A stretch of 61,054 nt of DNA from Deltaproteobacteria bacterium (GCA_016219285.1 JACRNJ010000038.1:1-61054), one strand, 5' to 3'; counted from the first letter of the stretch, positions 39,972 through 50,285 are shown. Notes: generated from the sequence alone by a model not told the origin. Made by a program: numbers and translations.

Positions 39972-40973
39972 ATGAAAAAAATAGAGCTTATCTGCCCGGC
40001 AGGAAATCTTCCTTCATTAAAGGCCGCAATTGACAACGGCGCCGATGTAGTTTACACAGGGTTTAACGACGCCACCAATGCCCGCAATTTTGAGGGGCTG
40101 AATTTTACCCACGATGAATTGAGACAAGGCATTGATTATGCCAACAAGCTGGGAAAAAAGGTTTATCTTGCGGTCAACACATTTCCGCAGATGGATACTT
40201 ATCAGCAGTGGTATAAATCTGTTGACAATGCAATTAAATTAAATGCAGATGCCATTATCATTGCAAATCTTGGCATATTAAAATATGCAAGGGATAAATA
40301 TCCTCATGTAAATATCCATCTGAGCGTTCAGGCAAGCAGCTCAAATTACGAATCCATAAATTTCTACAAAAAACACTTTGGCATAAAAAGGGTAGTTTTG
40401 CCAAGGGTTCTGACCGTGCGCGCGATCAAGGACTTAAGAGCCAAGACAGATGTAGAACTTGAGGTGTTTGCCCTGGGAGGGCTATGCATAAACATAGAGG
40501 GGAGGTGTTATCTTTCCAGCTTTGTTACCGGCGCATCGACTAATACGGAAGGCGCATGCTCGCCATCAAGATTTGTGAGATTTATAAACCAAGACAAAAA
40601 GCTCAAGATTACTTTAAATGATGTTGTTTTAAATGAACTCGGACAAGATGAAACCTCGCCATATCCCACCTGCTGTAAAGGCCGTTATGTTACCGAGTCC
40701 GGCGAATACAGCTATGCCTTTGAAGAACCTGAATCTCTGAATATCCTTGAAATAATTCCAAGGATAATAGACGCAGACGTTGATGCCTTGAAGATCGAAG
40801 GCCGACAAAGGACAAAGGCATATGTGGCTGCCATGACAAAGGTCATGAGGGAAGCAGTAGATTCATACTACGCAAACCCAGATGGCTTTAGGGTTAAACA
40901 AGACTGGCTACTGAAGACAAATGCTACTTTTGAGGGAAGTAAACCGGCGCTGGGGTGCTATGTGGAGAAATAA
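39972..40973 (+). CDS. ubiU: U32-family protein, UbiU-like
   Basis: Starts KKIELICPAGNLPSLKAAID; ADVVYTGFNDATNARNF and IHLSVQASSSNYESINFY follow. Cysteines in GGLCINIEGRCYLSSF and YPTCCKGRYV give the four-cysteine pattern that binds a 4Fe-4S cluster in UbiU, the anaerobic ubiquinone hydroxylation factor, and in the related U32 proteins RlhA and TrhP. UbiU acts with UbiV, which is not adjacent here, so tRNA/rRNA hydroxylation or another quinone-related role remains possible. 333 aa matches UbiU. Confidence 0.8.
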   Translation: MKKIELICPAGNLPSLKAAIDNGADVVYTGFNDATNARNFEGLNFTHDELRQGIDYANKLGKKVYLAVNTFPQMDTYQQWYKSVDNAIKLNADAIIIANLGILKYARDKYPHVNIHLSVQASSSNYESINFYKKHFGIKRVVLPRVLTVRAIKDLRAKTDVELEVFALGGLCINIEGRCYLSSFVTGASTNTEGACSPSRFVRFINQDKKLKITLNDVVLNELGQDETSPYPTCCKGRYVTESGEYSYAFEEPESLNILEIIPRIIDADVDALKIEGRQRTKAYVAAMTKVMREAVDSYYANPDGFRVKQDWLLKTNATFEGSKPALGCYVEK

Positions 40974-41038
40974 AAAACAATAAGTCGTAAGAATCTTGTC
41001 CTTTATCTTGTTTGTTAGGCCTGTCCCGGTTAAGCAGA

Positions 41039-41773
41039 ATGGAAAATTTCTCTCTCATTTCAAGTCTAAAATCCATGCTTATTCTCTTTACGTTATTATT
41101 ATTTGCAGGATGCGCATCTCGTCCGCCTCAGGGGTATTATACAAAGCAAGGAACTCAAAGGGCATATCAAATTGACGGCAAGTGGTACTCTCCCGTTGAT
41201 TCATCAGATGGGTATGAAGAAGAGGGAATTGCATCATGGTATGGCAAGGACTTTCACGGCAAAAAGACCTCAAATGGAGAAACCTATAACATGTATGCCA
41301 TGACTGCCGCCCACAAGACTCTTCCCCTGAACACCTATGTAAAGGTCACAAGGCTTGATAATGGAAAAGAGGCCATTGTCAGGGTCAATGACAGGGGGCC
41401 TTTTGTGAAAGGGAGGATTATTGACCTTTCTTACAAAGCAGCCTCGGAAGTGGGCATTGCAGAGAGCGGCACTGCCAAAGTTAAGATAGCAGCTCTTGGA
41501 GATACTGTTGGGGATAAGCTTGTAACAAAGGATTACCAAAAAGGGAACTTTATGGTGCAGGTAGGCGCATTCACGGTAAAATCCAATGCAATAAATCTGA
41601 GGGGCAGCCTGCTTAAGCGCTACAGCAATGTTTCAATAACCGAATACAACAGGGGCGATATGATTTTTTACAGGGTCAGGGTTGGCGGAGCAGCCGTTTT
41701 GAAAGAGGCTGAAAGGCTTAAAAACAGGATAGAAGCACAAGGGGTGGGGCCTACTTTCGTGGTAGCGGATTAA
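41039..41773 (+). CDS. rlpA: RlpA-like lipoprotein (septal lytic transglycosylase with SPOR domain)
   Basis: A lipoprotein signal with lipobox LLLFAGC is followed by the double-psi beta-barrel: [36 protein letters not shown] and [18 protein letters not shown], holding the catalytic His and Asp of RlpA, which cleaves denuded peptidoglycan at the septum. The C-terminal ~75 residues ([27 protein letters not shown]) are a SPOR domain that targets the septum. I chose the ATG at 41039; a TTG at 41012 extends it by nine residues. Confidence 0.92.
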   Translation: MENFSLISSLKSMLILFTLLLFAGCASRPPQGYYTKQGTQRAYQIDGKWYSPVDSSDGYEEEGIASWYGKDFHGKKTSNGETYNMYAMTAAHKTLPLNTYVKVTRLDNGKEAIVRVNDRGPFVKGRIIDLSYKAASEVGIAESGTAKVKIAALGDTVGDKLVTKDYQKGNFMVQVGAFTVKSNAINLRGSLLKRYSNVSITEYNRGDMIFYRVRVGGAAVLKEAERLKNRIEAQGVGPTFVVAD

Positions 41774-42729
41774 GGATGGAGATTCCCATATCCATTCAAC
41801 ATTAACCTTATCTCCCAGTTTCTCAAATTCCTTATCGCCGGTAACCATCGGATAATCCATGCGCAGCGCAAGGGCAGCGGCAAAACAATTGCCAAAGGCT
41901 ATGGCATGGTTTGCCTTGAATTGCGCCGCCTGATACGCGATGCCTTTGTCTACATCAACCAACCCGATGGGCAATTGTTCCATGATAAGCAAAGCCTCCT
42001 CCGCCTTTTCTTTTCCCTTGGAGCGATACAGAGAATAGTAGACCTCGCCCCAGTTGATAATGCTCATAGCAAGGCGGATTCTGCCGTTTTCAGCCTGCTC
42101 CAGAATCCGCTCCACTTTTGCCGCCCCGGCTTCATCCTCAAAATCTTTCAAGCCCCTGAAAATTTCATTCGCCTTTGAGTAGTATCTGTAAGAATCATCT
42201 GTCCTGCCTAACACCCGCGATGCGCCCCCAAGACCGCATAGGCAATAGCCAATGCCTGATGTATCTTTCATGGCTGTAAATCTGCTTATCGCCTGCTTAA
42301 ATGTTTGTATGGCCTTTTCCAAATCCCCCTTTATCCTGTAAGCCCTGCCTTTGCCCAGAGCAGAAAGGCAAGCCCTGCCTTATCCTTTGCTATTTCATAG
42401 ATGCGCTGGCTCTTGGCAAATATACTTAAGACTTGCTTATGTCTTCCAATACCCCGCAAAGTGAGACCGAGGCCGACCAGAGAATCTGCGGCAAGGCCTT
42501 TATCGGAAACGGCAATGGCAATTTTATGGGTGTGCTCGTAGCTTTTTTTCGCCTTCTCATACGCCACAACCATTCTGTAACAGTCTCCAAGGGCAAGAAG
42601 ACATGACAGTTGTGCACTGGTAAAAGGATTGCTTAACTCCTTTGCTTTAATATACAGGTCTATTGCTTCATTGAATTGAGAGGCTTATCTTCTTTTCTCA
42701 GCCTGCTGAAATGTTTGTGTAAAATTCAT
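41633..42729 (-). pseudogene. Decayed TPR protein fused to a PIN-domain toxin remnant
   Basis: From ATG 42729 (GGAGGATAAAT upstream) the frame reads MNFTQTFQQAEKRR and meets a TAA, then continues in frame ASQFNEAIDLYIKAKELSN, LLALGDCYRMVVAYEKAK, a TPR series. A frameshift near 42350 is followed by GKGRAYRIKGDLEKAIQTFK and further TPRs. After EIFRGLKD the sequence becomes a PIN domain lacking its first strand: EAGAAKVERILEQAENGRIR, MSIINWGEVYYSLYRS, HAIAFGNCFAAALAL, MVTGDKEFEKLG. Past VEWIW the frame runs antisense into rlpA, so the native stop is lost. Confidence 0.7.
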
Positions 42730-42892
42730 ATTTATCCTCCAAAATTATAGTCTACAATCAAACCAATCCACCGCTTTTAGACTAAGACTTTTAGACTAAG
42801 AACCTATAGACTTTTTGCCTGTTTTCAGATAGCTTATATAAGACGCAAAAAATTTGCAATTATTTTAATGTATCACAATACATTTCCGCTTT

Positions 42893-44590
42893 ATGATAAA
42901 ACAAAAAGAGACCTCCCTGCCTGTGCAGACAGGTAAAAAGAAAACCTCCAACGGCGGCAACCTCGGCTTTGAGGAAAAGCTCTGGCAGGCTGCGGATAAG
43001 ATGCGTGGACATATGGATCCCGCAGAGTATAAGCATGTAGTCCTTGGTCTCATATTTCTCAAATACATCTCCGATGCCTTTGAAGAAAGGCGCAGACAGT
43101 TGGAATCATCGGCAAAAGACCCATCAAGCGAATACTATGTTAAAGACCCTGAGGCAAGGTATGGCATTGTAGAAGATAGGGATGAATATCTCTCTGAGAA
43201 TATCTTCTGGGTTCCAAAAGATGCCCGTTGGACATATCTTCAGGCGAATGCCAAACAGCCTACCATAGGCAAAATCATTGATGATGCAATGGTTGTTATT
43301 GAGAAAGAAAATCCAAAATTAAAAGGTGTCCTGCCAAAAGATTATGCTCGCCCTACCCTTGATAAACATACCCTCGGCGAACTCATAGACCTTATTGCAA
43401 CAATCGGGCTCGGCGATGCAGAAAGCCGTTCAAAGGATATTCTTGGCCGTGTGTATGAATATTTTCTTGGCCGCTTTGCATCAGCAGAGGGCAAGGGCGG
43501 TGGTGAATTCTATACCCCTCAATCGGTCGTAAAAATCCTTGTTGAAATGATAGAGCCATACAAAGGCAGGGTGTATGACCCTTGCTGCGGCTCAGGCGGT
43601 ATGTTTGTCCAGTCAGAAAAATTTGTAGAAGCCCATGGCGGCAGAAAAGGCGATATTTCCATATATGGTCAGGAATCCAACCCTACAACATGGCGCCTCT
43701 GCAATATGAACCTTGCTATAAGAGGAATTGAAGGCAATATCGGTCATCACCACGCAGATACATTCAGGCAGGACATTCAAAAAGACCTTAGGGCAGACTT
43801 CATCCTTGCAAATCCACCTTTTAATGTAAGCGACTGGAAAGGGGAATTACTCAGAGACGATGTGCGATGGAAATATGGCGCTCCACCAGTGGGCAATGCC
43901 AATTTTGCATGGGTTCAGCACTTCATACATCATCTCTCGCCAAACGGCATTGCAGGCTTTGTCCTTGCAAATGGCTCTATGTCTTCAAACCAGTCAGGGG
44001 AAGGAGAAATCCGCAAAAATATAATTGAGGCTGATTTGGTTGACTGCATGGTAGCCCTGCCTGGCCAACTTTTCTATACAACGCCGATTCCTGCCTGTCT
44101 CTGGTTTATCACACGGAATAAGAAAAACAGCAGGTTTAGAGACCGAAGGGGAGAAACTTTATTCATAGACGCTCGCAAGATGGGGCATTTGATAGATAGA
44201 ACCCACAGGGAATTTTCTGATGATGAGATAAAAAGAATTGCACAGACTTATCACTCATGGCGCTCATCAACTTCTCTTCACACTGCTGGAGAGGGCACCG
44301 AAAAAGCACCCTCTCCCCTTGCGGGAGAGGGTTGGGGTGAGGGGTATATTTACAAAGACATCCCCGGCTTCTGCAAAAGTGCTAATATTGAAGAAATCCG
44401 CTCCCACGGTTATGTCCTCACACCCGGAAGATATGTGGGCGCTGAAGACATAGAAGAAGACGATGAGCCATTTAATGAGAAAATGAAGCGGCTGACAGCA
44501 AAATTGGAAGAAGAGTTTGCAGAAAGTGTAAAACTTGAGGGGTTGATAAGGGCTAATCTTCACAATTTATTTAAAAAAGAGGTGTTGTGA
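42893..44590 (+). CDS. hsdM: Type I restriction-modification methyltransferase subunit HsdM
   Basis: N6-adenine methyltransferase: [20 protein letters not shown] leads into the catalytic domain, with the SAM motif [18 protein letters not shown] and the catalytic [12 protein letters not shown]. The N-terminal helical domain ([37 protein letters not shown]) is standard. With HsdS it recognises and methylates DNA, and with HsdR it cleaves unmodified DNA. At 44293-44345 an in-frame GC palindrome insert encodes [16 protein letters not shown] before a C-terminal helical region. 565 aa. Confidence 0.95.
   Translation: MIKQKETSLPVQTGKKKTSNGGNLGFEEKLWQAADKMRGHMDPAEYKHVVLGLIFLKYISDAFEERRRQLESSAKDPSSEYYVKDPEARYGIVEDRDEYLSENIFWVPKDARWTYLQANAKQPTIGKIIDDAMVVIEKENPKLKGVLPKDYARPTLDKHTLGELIDLIATIGLGDAESRSKDILGRVYEYFLGRFASAEGKGGGEFYTPQSVVKILVEMIEPYKGRVYDPCCGSGGMFVQSEKFVEAHGGRKGDISIYGQESNPTTWRLCNMNLAIRGIEGNIGHHHADTFRQDIQKDLRADFILANPPFNVSDWKGELLRDDVRWKYGAPPVGNANFAWVQHFIHHLSPNGIAGFVLANGSMSSNQSGEGEIRKNIIEADLVDCMVALPGQLFYTTPIPACLWFITRNKKNSRFRDRRGETLFIDARKMGHLIDRTHREFSDDEIKRIAQTYHSWRSSTSLHTAGEGTEKAPSPLAGEGWGEGYIYKDIPGFCKSANIEEIRSHGYVLTPGRYVGAEDIEEDDEPFNEKMKRLTAKLEEEFAESVKLEGLIRANLHNLFKKEVL
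44293..44345. repeat. GC-rich palindromic insert in hsdM
   Basis: CCCTCTCCCCTTGCGGGAGA with GGGTTGGGGTGAGGG following: CTCTCCC pairs with GGGAGAG. It is in frame, of the same family as inserts in cbiG and hsdR. Confidence 0.75.
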
Positions 44591-44680
44591 CAAGTTGAAT
44601 GGACACAACTTGCTTTGTGTAAAGTGAAATTAGGTTTTACTTTACACAAAATATAGGTGGTCACAGTTTGTGACCACTTG
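44590..44680. repeat. Three successive inverted repeats upstream of the ORF6N gene
   Basis: CAAGTTG/CAACTTG (44590-44611), TTTGTGTAAAGT/ACTTTACACAAA (44614-44650) and GTGGTCACA/TGTGACCAC (44657-44677). All are perfect arms. The third resembles a palindrome inside the next gene. They may be operators or hairpins ending hsdM. Confidence 0.7.
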
Positions 44681-44723
44681 TTAGCCTGAGGGCAACCAAT
44701 ATTTAACCGGAAATGGAGGGCAG

Positions 44724-45242
44724 ATGACAATATTGACTCCTGTTGAAGCAATTGAAAGAAAGATATATCTTGTTCGTGGTAATAAGGTCATGCTTGACAG
44801 CGACCTTGCAGAGCTCTATGGCGTTGCTACAAAAGTATTGCTGCAGGCAGTTAAGCGCAACTTGAAACGTTTCCCTTCAGATTTCATGTTTCAGCTTAAT
44901 TATCAGCAGGTTGCAGCTTTAAGGTCACAAATTGTGACCTTAAAGAAAGGCCGAGGACAACACAGAAAGTATCCACCTTATGTTTTCACCGAACAGGGCG
45001 TTGCCATGCTTTCATCAGTACTCAACAGCGAAAGAGCAATTGAGGTCAACATTCATATAATGCGAGCCTTTGTCAAACTGCGGGAAATGATCTCTACGAA
45101 TAAAGAACTCGCTCATAAATTAGCACAGCTTGAACGGAAGATAGAAAAACATGACGATGAAATAAAAGCTATTTTCAATGCTATTCGGCAGCTTATGATT
45201 CCGCCTGAGCCAAAGAAAAGGAAGATTGGATTTCTTAAATAA
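44724..45242 (+). CDS. ORF6N/KilA-N-type DNA-binding protein
   Basis: The N-terminal ~90 residues hold the ORF6N domain: EAIERKIYLVRGNKVMLDSD, LAELYGVATKVLLQAVKRN, RFPSDFMFQLN and YVFTEQGVAMLSSVLNSERA. A C-terminal coiled coil follows (ELAHKLAQLERKIEKHDDEI). ORF6N is a DNA-binding domain common in phages and near type I restriction loci. It lies between hsdM and hsdS, same strand, with GGAGGGCAG before the ATG. Its coding sequence contains a perfect 25-bp palindrome (44919-44943). Probably a regulator. Confidence 0.88.
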   Translation: MTILTPVEAIERKIYLVRGNKVMLDSDLAELYGVATKVLLQAVKRNLKRFPSDFMFQLNYQQVAALRSQIVTLKKGRGQHRKYPPYVFTEQGVAMLSSVLNSERAIEVNIHIMRAFVKLREMISTNKELAHKLAQLERKIEKHDDEIKAIFNAIRQLMIPPEPKKRKIGFLK

Positions 45243-45288
45243 GATGAAAATGCCAAAACACGCATGGGAAATTTGAAGGGGTTGGGGA

Positions 45289-45366
45289 ATGGGAGATAAA
45301 GTTAAGACCATAAAAATACCTACAGGTTACGCCGTAATCGTCCAGCAGGTTGCTGGACAAAAATAG
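45289..45366 (+). other. Short duplicated hsdS start region
   Basis: TTGGGGAATGGGAGATAAAG here closely repeats ATTAGGAATGGGAGATAAG at the hsdS start. The 25-codon frame starts MGDKVKTIKIPTGYAVIV and stops at TAG. It is either the trace of a deleted hsdS or a local duplication. Confidence 0.4.
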
Positions 45367-45382
45367 GTGTGGAGAATTAGGA

Positions 45383-46552
45383 ATGGGAGATAAGTGGAAG
45401 GAAATGACATTGGGAGATTTTGCCCCGTTTTTATATGGGAAAGGATTGCCTGAAAAATCACGCCATCAAAGTGGCCATATACCAGTTTTTGGTTCTAATG
45501 GTGTTATAGGAATGCACAACGAGGTTTTAGTTAATAATGCAGGAGTTATTATTGGTAGGAAAGGTACAGTTGGTGCTGTTCATTTTTCTAAAAGTCCATT
45601 TTGGCCTATTGATACGACTTTTTATATAGAAAGCAAGCCTGAAAGAGAAATCCGTTATGTCTATTATTTGCTCCGTTCTTTGGGGTTAGAACATATGAAC
45701 GCTGACAGTGCAGTTCCTGGATTAAACCGTAATGCTGCACATTCAAGGACAATTTTTATTCCCCCTCTCCCTGAACAAAAGGCCATTGCCTCAATCCTCG
45801 GCGCGATGGATGATAAGATTGAGTTGAACAGAAAGATGAACGAGACGCTTGAGGCTATGGCAAGGGCGCTCTTCAAGTCGTGGTTTGTGGACTTCGACCC
45901 CATCCCCGGCCTCGGCCATCATAAAGAATGGCAGGACTCCCCGCTCGGCAAGATTCCGAAGGGGTGGAGGGTAAAAAACCTTGATGAGATAGCAAACTAT
46001 CTAAATGGATTAGCACTACAGAAATTCCCGCCAGAAGATGATGAATTTCTGCCGGTGATAAAAATAGCACAATTAAGAAAAGACAGTACCGAAGGTAGTG
46101 ATAAAGCAAGTGCTAAAATTGACCCTGCCTATGTGGTTAAGGATGGAGATGTATTATTTTCATGGTCTGGTAGTCTTGAAGTAGTTATTTGGTGTGGAGG
46201 GTGCGGTGCTTTAAATCAGCACCTTTTTAAAGTAACATCAAATCTGTATCCAAGATGGTTTTATTATTTATGGACAAAGCAGTATTTGCCGGATTTTCAA
46301 ACCATTGCAGCAGGTAAAGCAACAACGATGGGACACATCCAGCGTCATCATCTTGCAGCAGCGAAGGTGCTTGTCCCTCCACCTAATCTTTTGAAAGCAA
46401 TGGACACGATAATGTCTCCATTAATAGAAAATAAGATTGTAAATAGCGTTCAATCTCGCACTCTCACCTCTATCCGTGACGCCTTGCTGCCGAAGCTGTT
46501 GTCAGGGGAGATAAGGGTGAAGGATGCGGAGATGTTTGTGGAGACGGTGTGA
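45383..46552 (+). CDS. hsdS: Type I restriction specificity subunit HsdS
   Basis: Two target-recognition domains separated by a conserved helical spacer: TRD1 (GDFAPFLYGKGLPEKS, VIIGRKGTVGAVHFSKSPFW), spacer PPLPEQKAIASILGAMDDKI, ELNRKMNETLEAMARALFKSW with FVDFDP, then TRD2 (GWRVKNLDEIANYLNGLALQ, GDVLFSWSGSLEV) and a second conserved C-terminal stretch ending LPKLLSGEIRVKD. I start at ATG 45383 (AGGA just upstream). It sets the DNA target of the HsdM/HsdR complex. 389 aa. Confidence 0.94.
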   Translation: MGDKWKEMTLGDFAPFLYGKGLPEKSRHQSGHIPVFGSNGVIGMHNEVLVNNAGVIIGRKGTVGAVHFSKSPFWPIDTTFYIESKPEREIRYVYYLLRSLGLEHMNADSAVPGLNRNAAHSRTIFIPPLPEQKAIASILGAMDDKIELNRKMNETLEAMARALFKSWFVDFDPIPGLGHHKEWQDSPLGKIPKGWRVKNLDEIANYLNGLALQKFPPEDDEFLPVIKIAQLRKDSTEGSDKASAKIDPAYVVKDGDVLFSWSGSLEVVIWCGGCGALNQHLFKVTSNLYPRWFYYLWTKQYLPDFQTIAAGKATTMGHIQRHHLAAAKVLVPPPNLLKAMDTIMSPLIENKIVNSVQSRTLTSIRDALLPKLLSGEIRVKDAEMFVETV

Positions 46553-47136
46553 TGGACAATAAAAACCCAAAACCTTCTCTCATCCCCCCTCACGGCGGAT
46601 ACCGCAAGCTGAAATCCTATCAGACTGCGGAGATTGTCTATGATGCCACTGTGGTATTTTGTAATCGTTTCATTGATAAGCGGTCTCGGACGCATGACCA
46701 GATGGTGCAGGCGGCGCGCAGTGGCGTGCAAAACATTGCCGAGGGGAGTATGGCATCAGCAACCTCAAAGAAGACCGAACTCAAGCTAACCGGTGTTGCC
46801 CGTGCAAGTCTGGAAGAACTGCTCCTTGATTATCAAGCCTTTCTTCGGCAGCGGGGTTTGCGCATTTGGGCAAAGGATTCAGCGGAGGCTCTTGCAGTGA
46901 GGAGAAAATATCAGTCGACTGGTTCGGACAGGTCTGACAAGTCTGACGCACCAGACCCTTATGGCATTGCGACAGCTTCGCCTGAGGTTGCGGCGAACAC
47001 GCTGATTTGTCTGATTAACCAAGCCAGTTATCTTTTGGGCAGGCAGTTACAGAAACTTGAACAACAATTCCTTACTGAGGGCGGATTCACTGAAAGGCTT
47101 TATCATGCGCGGCAGCAGGCAAGGACAAAGACTTGA
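46552..47136 (+). CDS. Four-helix-bundle protein in the type I restriction operon
   Basis: The product shows [58 protein letters not shown] and [20 protein letters not shown], matching the 23S rRNA-intervening-sequence/four-helix-bundle family. Members occur as suffix proteins in restriction loci with unknown role. The ATG overlaps the hsdS stop (TGATG) and its stop overlaps hsdR, so it is co-translated with both. A Ser/Asp-rich linker ([15 protein letters not shown]) precedes the last helix. Confidence 0.88.
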   Translation: MDNKNPKPSLIPPHGGYRKLKSYQTAEIVYDATVVFCNRFIDKRSRTHDQMVQAARSGVQNIAEGSMASATSKKTELKLTGVARASLEELLLDYQAFLRQRGLRIWAKDSAEALAVRRKYQSTGSDRSDKSDAPDPYGIATASPEVAANTLICLINQASYLLGRQLQKLEQQFLTEGGFTERLYHARQQARTKT

Positions 47137-50100
47137 ATATTACCGAATCCATTATTGAACAGGCAACGCTTGATTGGTTCAAGGGGTTGGGATACTCCAT
47201 CCTCAATGGGCCGGATATTGCTCCCTGTGAGTTGTTATCTGAGCGTAAAAGTTACAGTGATGTAATTCTGGAAAACAGGCTCCGCTCTGCACTGGCAAAA
47301 ATCAATCCCTCTATACCTGCTGAGGCAATAGAGGATGCCTTCCGTAAATTAACGGGGGCTGTTCATGAATCACCTCTGCTATCTGCAAATAATCAACGGT
47401 TTCATAAAATGCTTACTGATGGTATTCCAGTGGAATACCGACGGCAACCCTCACCCCCACCCTCTCCCAGTGGGAGAGGGAGAAGCGAAGCGGAGGGTGA
47501 GGGTATCGTGGGCGAAGAAATCATCCACGATATAGTCTGGCTTATAGACTTTGAAAAGCCTGATAACAACGACTGGCTAACAGTAAATCAGTTTACTGTA
47601 GTTGAGGGACAAAGTAACAGACGGCCTGATATCGTTGTCTTTCTGAATGGTCTTCCATTAGGAGTCATTGAACTTAAAAATCCTGCTGATGAGAATGCAA
47701 CTATTAAGGATGCATTTAATCAATTGCAGACATATAAAAATGAGATACCCTCTCTTTTCCATTATAACGGGATACTCGTTGTTTCTGATGGCATAGAGTC
47801 AAGGGCAGGGACTTTGACTTCTGACTGGGAATGGTTTCTGCCATGGCGGACAATAACAGGAGAAGACCTTGCCCCAAAAGGTCTGCCTGAGATTGAGGTG
47901 ATGATTAAGGGAATCTTTGAGAGGCGGAGATTACTTGATTTGCTAAGATACTTCCTTGTCTTTGAAGTTGACGGCTCTGAGATTGTAAAGAAGATGGCGG
48001 CATATCATCAATTTCATGCAGTTAATAAAGCGGTTGAATATACTGTAAAGGCGTCTTCTCCAAATGGCGACAAACGTGTTGGCGTTATATGGCATACACA
48101 GGGGAGCGGGAAAAGCCTTACTATGGCATTTTATGCAGGAAAGGTTATTCAGCGCCCTGCGATGGAAAATCCAACCCTTGTCCTCTTAACAGACCGCAAT
48201 GACCTTGACGACCAGTTGTTCGGGACTTTTTCAAGATGCAGGGACTTGCTCCGCCAAACGCCTGTTCAGGCTGAAAGCAGGGGGCATTTAAAAGAACTCC
48301 TTCAGACAGCATCAGGCGGCGTGGTGTTCACAACCATCCAGAAATTTCTGCCTGAAAAAAATAGCGACTTTCCAAAATTATCTGATAGAAGAAATATTGT
48401 TGTTATTGCTGATGAGGCGCACCGCAGTCAATATGACTTTATAGATGGTTTTGCGCGGCATATGAGAAATGCGTTTCCCAATGCGTCATTTATCGGGTTT
48501 ACCGGCACGCCGCTGGAACTGTCAGACAGAAGCACGCCTGCTGTTTTTGGCGATTATATCAGCGTCTATGATATACAGCAGGCAGCTGAGGATGGCGCTA
48601 CAGTGCGCATCTTTTATGAGGCAAGGCTTGCAAAGATTGAACTGAAAGAGGAAGAACGTCCAAAGATAGACCCTGAATTTGAAGAGGTAACGGAAAATGA
48701 AGAAATCACAACAAAGGAAAAACTCAAGCGGAAATGGGCGCAATTGGAGGCAATGGTTGGGACAGAGAAAAGAATAGGATTAGTGGCAAAGGATATTGTG
48801 GGGCATTTTGAGAGCAGGCTTGATGCTATGGACGGCAAGGGCATGATTGTCTGCATGAGCAGGCGCATCTGTGTTGATTTATATAATGCCCTTATAAAAC
48901 TTAGACCCGGGTGGCATAACGAGGATGATGCTCAGGGGTTTTTAAAGGTTGTTATGACAGGCTCTGCCTCTGACCCTGTCCAGTGGCAGCAACATATCAG
49001 AAACAAGGCGCGGAGAGAGAAACTGGCAAATTATTTCAGAAAAAAGCCTGAGCATCCTTTTAAGCTCGTAATTGTCCGTGATATGTGGCTGACCGGCTTT
49101 GATGTCCCCTGCCTTCACACTATGTATATTGACAAACCCATGCGCGGGCATGGGCTTATGCAGGCTATTGCAAGGGTGAACAGGGTATTTAAAGATAAGC
49201 CGGGCGGACTTGTTGTTGATTATCTCGGCATAGCCGATGAACTGAAAAAGGCGCTTTCTGACTACACTGAAAGAAACCGTGAAATGACAGGCATACCGCA
49301 GGATGAGGCAGTGGCTGTAATGCTTGAGAAATATGAGATTATCTCATCAATAATGCACAGATTTGATTATTCAGGATTTTTTAGAGGAGCTCCTGCTGAA
49401 AAAATCACTATTGTAAAAGGGGCTATGGAGCATATCCTCTCCCTTGATGACGGAAGAAAGAGGTTTATGCAGGCTGTTACAGAGCTTTCAAAGGCATTTG
49501 CCCTTTCAGTTCCGCATGAAAAGACAATTGAAATCAGGGACGGTGTCGGATTTTTTCAAACTGTTCGCTCTGCGCTTGCAAAAAACACTACTGACGGAGG
49601 CAAAAGCCCGGATATGCTTGATTCTGCTGTGAGGCAGATTGTTTCAAAGGCTGTTGCTTCTGATGGGGTTATTGATATTTTTGCCTCTGCCGGCTTGAAG
49701 AAACCAGACATATCAATACTTTCTGATGAATTTCTGGAAGAGGTCCGTCATATGCCCCAACGGAACCTTGCGCTTGAAGTCTTAAAGAAGCTGCTTAATG
49801 ATGAAATTAAGGCAAGGACAAAAAGGAATCTTATGCAGTCAAGGTCGTTTGCCGAGATGCTTGAGCAGACAATCAGAAAATATCAGAACCGCACAATAAC
49901 TGCGGCTCAGGTAATTTTGGAGCTTATTGAGCTTGCAAAAGAAATGCGTGAGGCGCACAAGAGAGGCGAGAAACTGAATCTTACAGAAGATGAGCTGGCA
50001 TTCTATGATGCGCTTGAGACTAATGACAGCGCAGTAAAGGTGCTTGGAGATGAGACGCTGAGAAATATAGCAAGGGAGCTGGTTAAAACTGTGCGAAGGA

Positions 50101-50264
50101 ATGTTACAATAGACTGGACTGTTAAGGAGGGCGTAAAGGCGAAGTTAAGAACGATGGTCAAACGAATTTTGCGAAAATATGGCTATCCTCCTGACAAACA
50201 GGAGCAAGCGACAAAAACAGTGTTGGAGCAGGCAGAGTTGCTTTGTGCTGATTGGGCAGCATGA
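47133..50264 (+). CDS. hsdR: Type I restriction endonuclease subunit HsdR
   Basis: A 1043-aa motor nuclease. The N-terminal nuclease site is [20 protein letters not shown] (D...ExK). The helicase shows [16 protein letters not shown] (Walker A), [26 protein letters not shown] (DEAH), IGFTGTPLE, and [20 protein letters not shown] with [11 protein letters not shown] in the second RecA domain; the C-terminal helical domain binds HsdM. TTG start at 47133 (AAGGA upstream), overlapping the previous stop. An in-frame GC palindrome (47445-47505; [19 protein letters not shown]) interrupts the N-terminal domain. Confidence 0.95.
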   Translation: MNITESIIEQATLDWFKGLGYSILNGPDIAPCELLSERKSYSDVILENRLRSALAKINPSIPAEAIEDAFRKLTGAVHESPLLSANNQRFHKMLTDGIPVEYRRQPSPPPSPSGRGRSEAEGEGIVGEEIIHDIVWLIDFEKPDNNDWLTVNQFTVVEGQSNRRPDIVVFLNGLPLGVIELKNPADENATIKDAFNQLQTYKNEIPSLFHYNGILVVSDGIESRAGTLTSDWEWFLPWRTITGEDLAPKGLPEIEVMIKGIFERRRLLDLLRYFLVFEVDGSEIVKKMAAYHQFHAVNKAVEYTVKASSPNGDKRVGVIWHTQGSGKSLTMAFYAGKVIQRPAMENPTLVLLTDRNDLDDQLFGTFSRCRDLLRQTPVQAESRGHLKELLQTASGGVVFTTIQKFLPEKNSDFPKLSDRRNIVVIADEAHRSQYDFIDGFARHMRNAFPNASFIGFTGTPLELSDRSTPAVFGDYISVYDIQQAAEDGATVRIFYEARLAKIELKEEERPKIDPEFEEVTENEEITTKEKLKRKWAQLEAMVGTEKRIGLVAKDIVGHFESRLDAMDGKGMIVCMSRRICVDLYNALIKLRPGWHNEDDAQGFLKVVMTGSASDPVQWQQHIRNKARREKLANYFRKKPEHPFKLVIVRDMWLTGFDVPCLHTMYIDKPMRGHGLMQAIARVNRVFKDKPGGLVVDYLGIADELKKALSDYTERNREMTGIPQDEAVAVMLEKYEIISSIMHRFDYSGFFRGAPAEKITIVKGAMEHILSLDDGRKRFMQAVTELSKAFALSVPHEKTIEIRDGVGFFQTVRSALAKNTTDGGKSPDMLDSAVRQIVSKAVASDGVIDIFASAGLKKPDISILSDEFLEEVRHMPQRNLALEVLKKLLNDEIKARTKRNLMQSRSFAEMLEQTIRKYQNRTITAAQVILELIELAKEMREAHKRGEKLNLTEDELAFYDALETNDSAVKVLGDETLRNIARELVKTVRRNVTIDWTVKEGVKAKLRTMVKRILRKYGYPPDKQEQATKTVLEQAELLCADWAA
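47445..47505. repeat. GC-rich palindromic insert in hsdR
   Basis: ACCCTCACCCCCACCCTCTC pairs with GGGAGAGGGAGAAG and GGAGGGTGAGGGT around CAGT. It is in frame. Confidence 0.75.
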
Positions 50265-50285
50265 TTTATTTTGGGGATATTTAAT

